From positions 1 to 6,496 of the forward strand of contig JBELMB010000259.1 in NCBI GenBank assembly GCA_042088665.1: a stretch of 6,496 nucleotides of DNA. The letters run 5' to 3'. The position numbers were made by a program, and so were the translations under genes. Positions 1 to 6,357 of this stretch are shown one piece after another; within the stretch, counting starts at the first letter, position 1, and the number at the start of each line of letters is the position of its first letter. The stretch is from JBELMB01 sp042088665 (GTDB lineage: Bacteria > Pseudomonadota > Alphaproteobacteria > Rhodobacterales > Rhodobacteraceae). A model generated the notes under the pieces. It was not told the origin of the DNA and searched no databases. It was given only the letters and a program-made list of their open reading frames with translations.

Positions 1-2
1 CG

Positions 3-2594
3 TATGTGGCGGGTCTGACGTTGAACATGATCTCGCTCTTTGCGCTGATCATCACGCTGGGGATCGTGGTGGATGACGCCATTGTGGTCGGGGAACACGC
101 GGATCACCTCGCCCGAAGGCGGGGCTTTGGCCCCTATGAGGCGGCGGAACGGGCGGCGCAGCGCATGGCGCTGCCGGTGTTCTCGGCGACCATCACGACG
201 GTCATTGCCTTCTTTGGACTGACGGCCATCGGCGGGCGCTTTGGCGATTTGATCGGGGATATCCCGTTTACCGTGATCGTGGTGCTGATCGCCTCGCTGG
301 TAGAGTGTTTCCTGATCCTGCCCAACCACATGGCCCATGCGCTGAAGCCGCGGGTGCAGCGCAGTTTCAGCCTCGCGCGGGCGATTGGCGGGGTGATCGG
401 TGTGACCATCGTGGGCGTTCTGCTGGTCTGTCTCGCAGTGCTTGGGGCGCTGTCGCTGCCGGGTGCCGTGGCGGGCAGCTGGTCGGTCTTTGGCGCTGTG
501 CCTGAGGCGTTGAGCACGCTTCAGACCGATGCCGTGGCCACGCGCGCGGCGCTCTTTGCGCAGGGCTTTGTCATGCTGGGCGCGCTGGCTGTTGCGGTGG
601 CGGCGACGGTCACGCTGCGGTTGCTGATGATGCCTGCGGGTCCGCGTCAGGCCTTGCTGATGACGCTGTCGGACAACAGCATCGACATGGCCTCTGACCT
701 TGTGAACCGCGGGTTCCGCTGGGTGCGCGACGCGCTGTTCCGGCCGATGATGCGGATGGTGATCACGGCGCGTTACGTGACGCTGGCCGCGGTGACGGTG
801 CTGTTGTCGACGCAGATGGTGCTGTTCATCGGGGGTGACGTGCAGTGGCGGTTCTTCAACGCGCCGGAGCGGGGGTCTGTCACCGGGAACTTTGCCATGG
901 CGCCGGGGGCCACGCGTGAGGATTCGCTGGCGCAGATGCGGTCGTTCCAGAAAGCGGCAGAGGATCTGGGGCTGGAGTATGAACAACGCTATGGCCGCAA
1001 CCCGCTGGACTATGTCATGGCCGAAGTGGGCGGCAACGCAGGGCGCGGGCTTTCGGGCACGGACAGCAAGGATGCCGACCAGCTTGGCGGCATCTCGATC
1101 GAGCTGATCGATGCGGATTTGCGGCCCTATTCCTCTTTTGCCTTTGTCGGAGAGTTGCAGGACCGCGTGCCGCGCCACCCGCTGGTCGAGACGATCTCGT
1201 TCCGGGGCTGGCGGTCCGGTCCGGGGGGCGATGCGCTGGACGTGATGTTCTTTGGCGCGGGGGCGGATGTTCTGAAGGCCGCCGCCGAGGATCTGAAGAC
1301 GGCCGTGGCGCAATTCCCGGAGGTCTCCGCTGTTGAGGACAACCTGTCGTATGACAAGGAAGAGCTGATCCTTGAGCTGACGCCGCAGGGGCGTGCGCTG
1401 GGCTTTGACATCGACGGGCTGGGGCGCGTGCTGCGCAACCGTCTGGGCGGCATCGAAGCGGCGACCTATCCGGCGGGCCTGCGGTCTGCGGAAATCCGGG
1501 TCGAGCTGCCGGAGGGCGAGCTGACCGCGGATTTCATGGAACGCATGATGCTGCGCACGCCCGAAGGGGCCTATGTGCCGCTGGCCGATATCGTCAGCGT
1601 CGAGCGGCGTACCGGGTTTTCGACCGTGCGGCGGGAAAACGGGCTGCGGCTGATCTCGGTGACGGGGGATATCTCGGAGGATGATCCGGCGCGGGCGACC
1701 GAGATCATGGAACGGTTGCAGGACGAGATCCTGCCCGCCATCGCCGATTCCCGGCAGATCGGCTATGAATTCTCGGGCCTCTCGGAGCAGGAGAACCGCT
1801 TTCTGTCAGACGCGCGCACCGGTCTGATCCTTGTGCTGATCGGGATTTATCTCGTGCTGTCATGGGTCTTTGCCAGCTGGTCGCGGCCACTGGTCGTGAT
1901 GGCGATCATTCCCTTTGGGCTGGTGGGAACGATTTACGGACATTGGCTGTGGGACGTGCCTTTGAGCATGTTCACGGTTGTCGGGCTGTTGGGGATGACC
2001 GGGATCATCATCAACGATTCCATCGTGTTGGTGACCCAGATCGACGAGTATGCAAAGGACCGAGGGATCATTGCGGCGATCATCGACGGGGCATCGGACC
2101 GCTTGCGCCCGGTCTTTCTGACCACCGCCACCACGGTGCTTGGGCTGGCGCCGCTGCTGTACGAGCGGTCGAGTCAGGCGCAGTTCCTCAAGCCGACGGT
2201 GATCACGCTGGTTTACGGATTGGGCTTCGGGATGATCCTCGTGTTGATGGTGGTGCCCTCGCTGGTGGCCATCCAGCATGACGTGGGCCGGTCCTGGCAG
2301 GCGTTTCGGCGCGGGTTGCGCGCGCCTGCGCCCTTGGTGCGGGGCACGCTGGGGCTGGGCTTGGCGCTGGTGCTGGGCTGGCTGGCGGCGACCATCGGGC
2401 ATGTGGCATGGCAGGGCGTGCTGCCCGACATGCTGTTGCTGCGCGAAGGTTGGGCCGAGGCCTCGCAGGTCGGTCTGGCCATGGCGCTGTTCTTTGCCGG
2501 GGTGACGGTGCTGGTGCCGGTACTCTACATCGTCGCGGCGCTGCTGACACTGGTCCGTCCCGCGCGGGCCAAAGGGGCAGCGCAGGGCGCCTGA
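3..2594 (+). CDS. RND-family efflux permease, C-terminal part (5' end outside window)
   Basis: Inner-membrane proton-driven exporter of the AcrB/RND superfamily; it normally works with a periplasmic adaptor and an outer-membrane channel, and the substrate cannot be read from sequence. The frame is open from the left edge, so the GTG at 6 is not the start; by comparison with ~1,040-residue relatives roughly 350-400 residues are missing. Numbering from that GTG: TM4 carries the conserved acidic pair D23-D24 in GIVVDDAIVVGE (AcrB D407/D408 equivalents); TM5-TM6 follow at ~57-108; TM7 is at ~253-275; a large second periplasmic loop runs to ~600; TM8-TM12 end near nt 2270. Beyond the usual 12 helices there is a hydrophobic pair inserted after TM6 (nt ~384-455 and ~552-632) and another after TM12 (nt ~2343-2411 and ~2469-2555). 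In TM10 the AcrB Lys940 position reads Asn followed by Asp (nt 2013-2018). The gene ends with TGA and converges on the DsbD-like gene. The family call is very safe; no subfamily symbol is justified. Confidence 0.95.
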   Translation, partial: YVAGLTLNMISLFALIITLGIVVDDAIVVGEHADHLARRRGFGPYEAAERAAQRMALPVFSATITTVIAFFGLTAIGGRFGDLIGDIPFTVIVVLIASLVECFLILPNHMAHALKPRVQRSFSLARAIGGVIGVTIVGVLLVCLAVLGALSLPGAVAGSWSVFGAVPEALSTLQTDAVATRAALFAQGFVMLGALAVAVAATVTLRLLMMPAGPRQALLMTLSDNSIDMASDLVNRGFRWVRDALFRPMMRMVITARYVTLAAVTVLLSTQMVLFIGGDVQWRFFNAPERGSVTGNFAMAPGATREDSLAQMRSFQKAAEDLGLEYEQRYGRNPLDYVMAEVGGNAGRGLSGTDSKDADQLGGISIELIDADLRPYSSFAFVGELQDRVPRHPLVETISFRGWRSGPGGDALDVMFFGAGADVLKAAAEDLKTAVAQFPEVSAVEDNLSYDKEELILELTPQGRALGFDIDGLGRVLRNRLGGIEAATYPAGLRSAEIRVELPEGELTADFMERMMLRTPEGAYVPLADIVSVERRTGFSTVRRENGLRLISVTGDISEDDPARATEIMERLQDEILPAIADSRQIGYEFSGLSEQENRFLSDARTGLILVLIGIYLVLSWVFASWSRPLVVMAIIPFGLVGTIYGHWLWDVPLSMFTVVGLLGMTGIIINDSIVLVTQIDEYAKDRGIIAAIIDGASDRLRPVFLTTATTVLGLAPLLYERSSQAQFLKPTVITLVYGLGFGMILVLMVVPSLVAIQHDVGRSWQAFRRGLRAPAPLVRGTLGLGLALVLGWLAATIGHVAWQGVLPDMLLLREGWAEASQVGLAMALFFAGVTVLVPVLYIVAALLTLVRPARAKGAAQGA

Positions 2595-2640
2595 GCCTGT
2601 TTCGGGCTGTTCGAGGACCTCTGGTTTGCCAACACAGCGC

Positions 2641-2667
2641 GCCTTGCCCGTCGCAGTTGGGCAGGGC
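2641..2667. terminator. Hairpin in convergent gap, possible bidirectional terminator
   Basis: Nine bases (gccttgccc) pair with gggcagggc across a 9-base loop, with all nine positions paired if one G-U wobble is allowed. The hairpin lies 47 bases after the RND stop and 92 bases beyond the stop of the opposing DsbD-like gene, where a shared terminator would be expected. No run of T follows on either strand, so it is not a canonical intrinsic terminator. The structure is visible in the sequence; the function is inferred from position. Confidence 0.4.
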
Positions 2668-2679
2668 ATCGGAGCAGGG

Positions 2680-2701
2680 CGCCGGGGCCTCGCCGGGGCC
2701 T
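2680..2701. repeat. Exact 11-bp tandem duplication
   Basis: The 11-mer cgccggggcct occurs twice with no spacer, at 2680-2690 and 2691-2701, in the convergent intergenic gap. It probably reflects replication slippage in GC-rich sequence; no function is evident. Confidence 0.85.
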
Positions 2702-2758
2702 GAAGCCTTCGCTGGAACAGGTCGCATCGTCAGGTGCGGGGCCAGATCCCTTGGAGGA

Positions 2759-3556
2759 TCAGCAGCCGATGATTTCGACCGGCATGCGTCCACCCAGCAC
2801 CGTGATCGTCACCTCTGAGCGGTTCATGGCAAAGCTGTTGCCGGAGACATGTGACACCGTCGTGCGCGCCACGAGCTGCCCGCCTTCCCATGCGGTTGTG
2901 GGATCCCCCACCCAAAGCTCCGGGTTGGCCATTTCAACCACGGTTTCCTCGCGCCCGGTGCCCGGGGGCATGTCGATGGTGATGTTCAGACCCATGCCGC
3001 GGCTTTGCGCAGAGATCGTGCAGGTCACGTCGCGCACGCCAGCGTCCTCGGCATCGAAGGGACGGTCGGCGAGGGCCGCGGCGATGATCGGGTCGGGTTT
3101 CTTGCGGTCCGCGGGCAGGATGGCCGTGAGGCGCAGCCGATGCGGGATGCAGATGTCCTTGCAGATGCCGATCTCGATGGTGCCACCGAGGCGCGCGTCC
3201 TTGCCCGGGTTGCGGGTCGCCACGCGCAGCGGGAGCACAACGTCGCCGTCATAGCCGATGGACCGCATGCCCGACTGCCAGAACACCTCTGGCGTGGGCC
3301 AGACCACGTTGACGTCCTGCGTGTTGCGCGCGCCGCGCCATTCGAAGGTGGGCGGGATGCCCGCGTCTCCGGGGGTGCGCCAGTATGTCTTCCATCCCGG
3401 CGCCAGTTGCAGATGCAGGGCGGCCATGTGGTCGCCATTGGGCAAGCGCCAGCCGGGCCGCAGGTCGGCCTCGACCATGTCGTCAATGGATTGCGCCTGT
3501 GCGAGGCCGGGCAGGGTCAGCAGAAGGAAAGCGAGTGGTTTCATGCCCTTTGACAT
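2759..3556 (-). CDS. Secreted stand-alone DsbD N-terminal-domain-like protein
   Basis: A 265-residue protein resembling the periplasmic N-terminal (alpha) domain of thiol:disulfide interchange protein DsbD and related ScsB-type proteins, which pass electrons to periplasmic partners. From Met3556, residues 1-21 form a signal peptide (Lys, hydrophobic core LAFLLLTL, likely cleavage after AQA). Family-like features follow: APGWKTYWRTPGDAGIPP (~52-69), VVWPTPEVF (~84-92), GYDGDVVLPL (~101-110) and the redox pair CKDICIP with Cys132 and Cys136. Two more cysteines occur at DVTC and as the last residue (IIGC). The eight-helix membrane domain and C-terminal thioredoxin domain of full DsbD are absent, and neither is encoded nearby, so its electron donor is unknown. 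The open frame extends upstream to 3874 but overlaps yqgE and is not family-like. Met3544 (MKPLAF) is an equally good start; neither has a clear ribosome binding site. It is convergent with the RND gene and divergent from yqgE. Confidence 0.87.
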   Translation of the reverse strand: MSKGMKPLAFLLLTLPGLAQAQSIDDMVEADLRPGWRLPNGDHMAALHLQLAPGWKTYWRTPGDAGIPPTFEWRGARNTQDVNVVWPTPEVFWQSGMRSIGYDGDVVLPLRVATRNPGKDARLGGTIEIGICKDICIPHRLRLTAILPADRKKPDPIIAAALADRPFDAEDAGVRDVTCTISAQSRGMGLNITIDMPPGTGREETVVEMANPELWVGDPTTAWEGGQLVARTTVSHVSGNSFAMNRSEVTITVLGGRMPVEIIGC

Positions 3557-3692
3557 GCCCGGTTCGTCCCGGAAAGGGAAGTCACCAAGCGGTGAGAGCG
3601 CCGTGTGGTTGCCGTCCTGCGTCACTGTTGTGCCGGTGAATTGGGCATCCCCTTGCGCCAGACGGGGCGAGCGCGCACACTGAAGGCCAGCT

Positions 3693-3699
3693 GGAGGTG
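3693..3699 (+). promoter_or_regulatory. Ribosome binding site of yqgE
   Basis: GGAGGTG lies 5 bases before the ATG at 3705, an almost ideal Shine-Dalgarno match. It settles the start codon and is the clearest ribosome binding site in the window. It sits in the 148-bp gap (3557-3704) shared with the divergent DsbD-like gene, where promoters for both must lie, although I could not identify a convincing -35/-10 pair for either. Confidence 0.8.
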
Positions 3700-3704
3700 T
3701 TTGT

Positions 3705-4286
3705 ATGACAGCGGCGAAAAGCGGCGAAGCGACCAACCTGACCGGGCGTTTGCTGATTGCAATGCCGGGGATGGGCGACCCACGGTTTGCGCTGAGCGTC
3801 GTCTTCATGTGCGACCACTCCGATGAAGGCGCGATGGGGCTGATCATCAACAAGCCCAGCAAGGACGTCGACATGCCCAGCCTGCTGTCGCAATTGTCGA
3901 TCGAGATGCCCGCGGACCTGTCGGGACGTCAGGTCTATTTCGGTGGACCGGTCGAGATGGGCCGCGGCTTTGTGCTGCATTCGCCGGACTATTCATCGGT
4001 CGTCACCACGATGGAAGTGCGCGATGATCTGCACATGACCGCCACGCTGGACATCCTTGAGGATCTGGGCCGCGGCGCAGGGCCGTCGAAATGGCTGATG
4101 GCGTTGGGCTACGCGGGTTGGGGGCCGGGGCAGCTGGAGGGCGAAATCGCCGAGAACGGCTGGCTGGTCTGTGACACCTCACCTCGGTTGGTCTTTGACC
4201 TGCCGAACGGAAACAAGTGGGAGGCGGCGCTGGAAACCCTCGGGGTCTCGGCGCGGGCGCTTTCCTCTGAAGGGGGCCGGGCCTGA
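3705..4286 (+). CDS. yqgE: YqgE/AlgH family protein (UPF0301)
   Basis: A 193-residue cytoplasmic protein of the YqgE/AlgH (UPF0301) family. The family is widespread in proteobacteria and has a conserved fold, but its biochemical role is unsettled; the AlgH name comes from a reported link to alginate regulation in Pseudomonas and should not be carried over as function. Family signatures are the N-terminal LTGRLLIAMPGMGDPRFALSV (~12-32), then the FMCDHSDEGAMGLIINKP block (~34-51), YFGGPVEMGRGFVLHS (~78-93) and LGYAGWGPGQLEGEI (~134-148). No signal peptide or membrane segment is seen. Length matches the usual 180-200 residues. The start is fixed by a strong GGAGGTG five bases upstream. It is transcribed away from the DsbD-like gene and followed by 422 bases without a secure gene; its last codons and stop fall in the first unit of a repeat array. 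Confidence 0.95.
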   Translation: MTAAKSGEATNLTGRLLIAMPGMGDPRFALSVVFMCDHSDEGAMGLIINKPSKDVDMPSLLSQLSIEMPADLSGRQVYFGGPVEMGRGFVLHSPDYSSVVTTMEVRDDLHMTATLDILEDLGRGAGPSKWLMALGYAGWGPGQLEGEIAENGWLVCDTSPRLVFDLPNGNKWEAALETLGVSARALSSEGGRA

Positions 4287-4366
4287 GAACTGCTTGAGTT
4301 GGGCCTGAGACTTGTTTGATGTGGGCCGGAAATGTGCCTGAAATGGGCCTGAAACATTTGGATCAG
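4279..4366 (+). repeat. Four degenerate 22-bp tandem repeats overlapping the yqgE stop codon
   Basis: Units start at 4279, 4301, 4323 and 4345, each opening with gggcctgaga or a close variant (gggccggaaa, gggcctgaaa). The first two units match at 17 of 22 positions; the last keeps only its first half. An 11-base sub-period is also visible: the half-units at 4279, 4290, 4301, 4323, 4334 and 4345 share a core like g-cYtgaRa. The first unit contains the last codons and TGA of yqgE. The period is not a multiple of three, so this is not a repeated peptide on either strand. Units abut without unique spacers, so it is not a CRISPR. Function is unknown. Confidence 0.75.
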
Positions 4367-4708
4367 GCGAATTTGAGCCAAGCGAAATTGAAGCCGATGA
4401 AGACAGTGTCGCCCTCAAACCCCACAGACCACTTGGGGCGCCCGTTCGGGGCTGTCGCTGCGCGGGCTGCGCCCATGGCCCGTGTCGCAGGGGGGATGAG
4501 TTTGTTTTCGCCGTGGTGTCCCCCGACCTCTACCCCAGTCGCAGGACAGGCCGGGGCGGTTCGCAGATGGTGCGCTGTTGATCAAAATGACGCGTCCTGA
4601 ACGGGTTCCGGCAGTCTCTCGATGCAGAGCGGTGCTGACCGCCCCGTTAACTGTTGCGGCAGGGCGCGTCGCATGGCCTACTGCAGGCGAGCAGGCAAGA
4701 GAGCGCCG
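4287..4708. other. 422-bp intergenic stretch without a secure gene
   Basis: This is the only long stretch without a recognisable gene. It opens with the 22-bp repeat array and a locally AT-richer part (to about 4400), then becomes GC-rich. An imperfect stem at 4457-4488 (core cgggc/gcccg, loop 4468-4477) is followed after about 10 bases by a T-rich run (4499-4508), which could be a weak terminator for yqgE. Several open frames overlap here without family resemblance: plus-strand 4316-4600 and a minus-strand frame ending at 4363. The 8-bp palindrome TTGATCAA is at 4578-4585. Short gcaggcaag-like repeats (4683, 4691, 4712) flank the mtgA start. The mtgA promoter should lie in the distal part, but no clear -35/-10 pair was found. 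Confidence 0.6.
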
Positions 4709-5446
4709 ATGGCAGGCAAGCGGGCAAAACGCAGCACGTCCAAACGCAAGAGCACGACCAAACCGAAGCTCGGCCTTTTGCGCCGTCTCCGGCGTCTTGT
4801 TCTGCGGCTGGTGGTGATCGGGGTGGCGCTGGTTCTGGCGGCGGTTGCGTTCTACGCGGTGATCAATCCGCCGACGACGCATACGATCTGGACGGAATCG
4901 CGCCGTTTGGGCGGAGTGACGCGCGCATGGGTCGACATCGAGGATGTGGCGCCGGTGATGGCGCGTTCTGTCGTGGCGGCGGAGGATGCCAATTTCTGCG
5001 CCCATTGGGGCTTTGACATGGATGCGATCCGTGCGGCCATCTCGTCGGGCGCGCGGCGCGGCGGCAGCACGATCAGCCAGCAAGTGGTCAAGAACGCCTA
5101 TCTTTGGCAGGGGCGGTCCTGGGTGCGCAAGGCCATGGAGGCGGGGATGACCCCGCTGGTCGAGGGCATCTGGTCAAAGCGCCGGATCCTTGAGGTCTAT
5201 CTCAACATAGCGGAATTTGACGAGGGTGTGTTTGGGATCGACGCAGCGGCGCGGCATTATTTTGACGTGCCGCCCGACCGTCTGACGCCCGGGCAGGCGG
5301 CACGGCTCGCGGTTGTGCTGCCCAGCCCCAAGCGGCGCGACGCGGCCCGTCTGTCCGGTGGTTTGCGCCAGAGGGCGGCCTCGGTCGAGGATGGCGCCGC
5401 GACGATTGCCCGGGACGGGCGGGCGGCCTGTTTCGAAGAGGGGTGA
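4709..5446 (+). CDS. mtgA: Monofunctional biosynthetic peptidoglycan glycosyltransferase
   Basis: A 245-residue GT51 enzyme that polymerises lipid II into glycan strands on the periplasmic face of the inner membrane; it lacks a transpeptidase domain. A very basic cytoplasmic tail (1-33, 14 Lys/Arg) precedes one membrane anchor (~34-52). GT51 motifs follow in order: AAEDANFCAHWGFD (90-103), with Glu92 the expected catalytic base; RRGGSTISQQVVKNAYLW (116-133); RKAMEAGMTPLVEG (140-153), with a second conserved Glu; and SKRRILEVYLNIAEFDEGVFGIDAAARHYF (156-185). The C-terminal part has the expected LTPGQAARLAVVLPSPKRRD. Length agrees with known MtgA (about 240). The frame is open upstream to 4622, but the upstream residues are not family-like. 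The Met at 4709 gives the usual length and is preceded by a modest purine stretch (aagagag). Cys97 inside motif 1 is an uncommon choice. The gene stands alone, with gaps on both sides. Confidence 0.95.
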   Translation: MAGKRAKRSTSKRKSTTKPKLGLLRRLRRLVLRLVVIGVALVLAAVAFYAVINPPTTHTIWTESRRLGGVTRAWVDIEDVAPVMARSVVAAEDANFCAHWGFDMDAIRAAISSGARRGGSTISQQVVKNAYLWQGRSWVRKAMEAGMTPLVEGIWSKRRILEVYLNIAEFDEGVFGIDAAARHYFDVPPDRLTPGQAARLAVVLPSPKRRDAARLSGGLRQRAASVEDGAATIARDGRAACFEEG

Positions 5447-5460
5447 TTGCCGGTTTCAAG

Positions 5461-5486
5461 CTGGCCGCGAGGGCGTCACGGGCCAG
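5461..5486 (+). terminator. Stem-loop after mtgA, weak terminator candidate
   Basis: ctggcc (5461-5466) pairs perfectly with ggccag (5481-5486) across a 14-base loop, starting 15 bases after the mtgA stop. No T-run follows, so termination here is uncertain and read-through into the GST gene is possible. Confidence 0.25.
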
Positions 5487-5591
5487 GATTCGTCACCAAG
5501 GGGGAAAGCCTGCGCGTGACAGACGTTGAATCGCATCAGTTTGTGCGGCACATAGGACAGACCGCCAATTCGTATAGGATCCGAGCCTCTG

Positions 5592-6257
5592 ATGGCAAAG
5601 CTCTACCACGTGCCCCTTTCGCCCTTTTGCCGCAAGGTTCGACTGAGCCTCGCTGAGAAAAAGATCGAGTGCGAACTGGTCGAGGAGCGGTACTGGGAGA
5701 AGGATCCCGATTTCCTGCGCCGCAATCCGGGTGCAAAAGTGCCGGTGTTGCGCGTGGACGGCAAGACCATGGCCGAGAGCGCCGCGATCTGCGAGTGGAT
5801 CGAGGAGAAGTATCCCGACCCGCCGTTGATGCCGCGTGGTGCGGATGCCCGCTATGAAGTGCGGCGGCTGGTGGGGTGGTTTGACGACAAGTTCCACAAC
5901 GAAGTGACCTCGAAGCTGTTGTACGAGCGGGTGAACAAGAAGGTCATGAAGGCGGGATTTCCCGATTCAGGCAATGTGAAGTCCGGGGCCAAGGCGGTGA
6001 AGTATCACCTTGATTACATGGCATGGCTGCTGGACCACCGCAGATGGCTGGCGGGGGATGCGATGACGCTGGCGGATTTTGCCGCTGCGGCGCATCTTTC
6101 TGCGTTGGACTACATTTCGGATGTGGACTGGAACCGGTCGTCGGTGGTGAAGGACTGGTACGCGAAGATCAAGTCGCGGCCTGCCTTTCGGTCGATCCTC
6201 GCCGACCAGGTGCCCGGTTTCCTGCCGCCGGCGCATTATGCGGATCTGGATTTCTGA
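5592..6257 (+). CDS. Glutathione S-transferase family protein
   Basis: A 221-residue soluble protein with the two-domain GST architecture. The thioredoxin-like N-terminal domain (~1-80) starts with KLYHVPLSPFCRKVRL, where Ser10 and Cys13 are candidate glutathione-activating residues. It continues with the cis-proline turn AKVPVL (Pro51) and the glutathione gamma-glutamyl contact ESAAICEWIEE (Glu62-Ser63). The helical C-terminal domain has the conserved folding motif around LAGDAMTLADFAAAAHL (~153-169), including Asp162. Substrate and class cannot be assigned; family members conjugate or reduce electrophiles with glutathione, and some act as isomerases or non-catalytic partners. The ATG at 5592 is the natural start because the GST fold begins two residues later; the ribosome binding site is weak. 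It is separated from mtgA by 145 bp and from queG by 100 bp, all on the same strand. Confidence 0.93.
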   Translation: MAKLYHVPLSPFCRKVRLSLAEKKIECELVEERYWEKDPDFLRRNPGAKVPVLRVDGKTMAESAAICEWIEEKYPDPPLMPRGADARYEVRRLVGWFDDKFHNEVTSKLLYERVNKKVMKAGFPDSGNVKSGAKAVKYHLDYMAWLLDHRRWLAGDAMTLADFAAAAHLSALDYISDVDWNRSSVVKDWYAKIKSRPAFRSILADQVPGFLPPAHYADLDF

Positions 6258-6262
6258 GCCGC

Positions 6263-6300
6263 CGGGCGGACGCTCGTGCAGGGGCACATCGCCCCGCCCG
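6263..6300 (+). other. GC-rich stem-loop between the GST gene and queG
   Basis: cgggcgg (6263-6269) can pair with ccgcccg (6294-6300), enclosing a competing inner hairpin ggggc-acatc-gcccc (6281-6295). The two stems share bases and cannot fully form together. Further pairing with the cggcgg at 6326-6331 is possible. No T-run follows. It may slow or partly terminate transcription between the two genes; that role is only inferred. Confidence 0.3.
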
Positions 6301-6357
6301 CCGTCCCGTGGGCGCTCTGTTCCAGCGGCGGCGGTCTGAGACGGGACATCCGGGGAT

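Noticed and set aside
1860..2669. Long minus-strand open frame (269 codons) opposite the RND gene
   Set aside because: It is antisense to a clear RND coding region, rich in His, Gln, Arg and Pro as expected for a GC-rich shadow frame, and has no family resemblance.
3653..3681. Possible yqgE promoter (TTGCGC, 17-base spacer, CACACT)
   Set aside because: The spacing is right, but each box matches only half of the consensus, which is expected by chance in GC-rich sequence.
3557..3874. Upstream extension of the DsbD-like frame
   Set aside because: It would place over 100 residues before a clear signal peptide and run antisense into yqgE, whose start is well supported.
4279..4366. CRISPR-like array
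   Set aside because: The repeats abut with no unique spacers, are degenerate and only about 22 bp long, and no cas genes are present.
4578..4585. TTGATCAA as an FNR-type operator
   Set aside because: FNR sites have four bases between TTGAT and ATCAA; here the half-sites overlap, so it is only a short palindrome.
4316..4600. Plus-strand 94-codon open frame after yqgE
   Set aside because: It starts inside the repeat array with a TTG or ATG lacking a ribosome binding site, the array has a non-codon period, and the peptide resembles nothing known.
4390..4620. tmRNA, SRP RNA or tRNA in the long intergenic stretch
   Set aside because: I found no tRNA-like acceptor or T-arm, no tag-peptide frame and no SRP tetraloop motif on either strand.
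4622..4708. Upstream starts for mtgA
   Set aside because: The extra 29 residues would make the protein longer than usual and are not family-like; Met4709 gives the expected length.
4415..5083. Minus-strand open frame of 222 codons across the mtgA 5' region
   Set aside because: It overlaps the well-supported mtgA coding sequence, has Arg/His/Pro-rich shadow composition and shows no recognisable domain.
5526..5556. Possible promoter for the GST gene (TTGAAT ... CATAGG)
   Set aside because: Spacing is 19 bases and the -10 matches only three of six consensus positions; a TATAGG at 5573-5578 lies too close to the start codon and lacks a -35.
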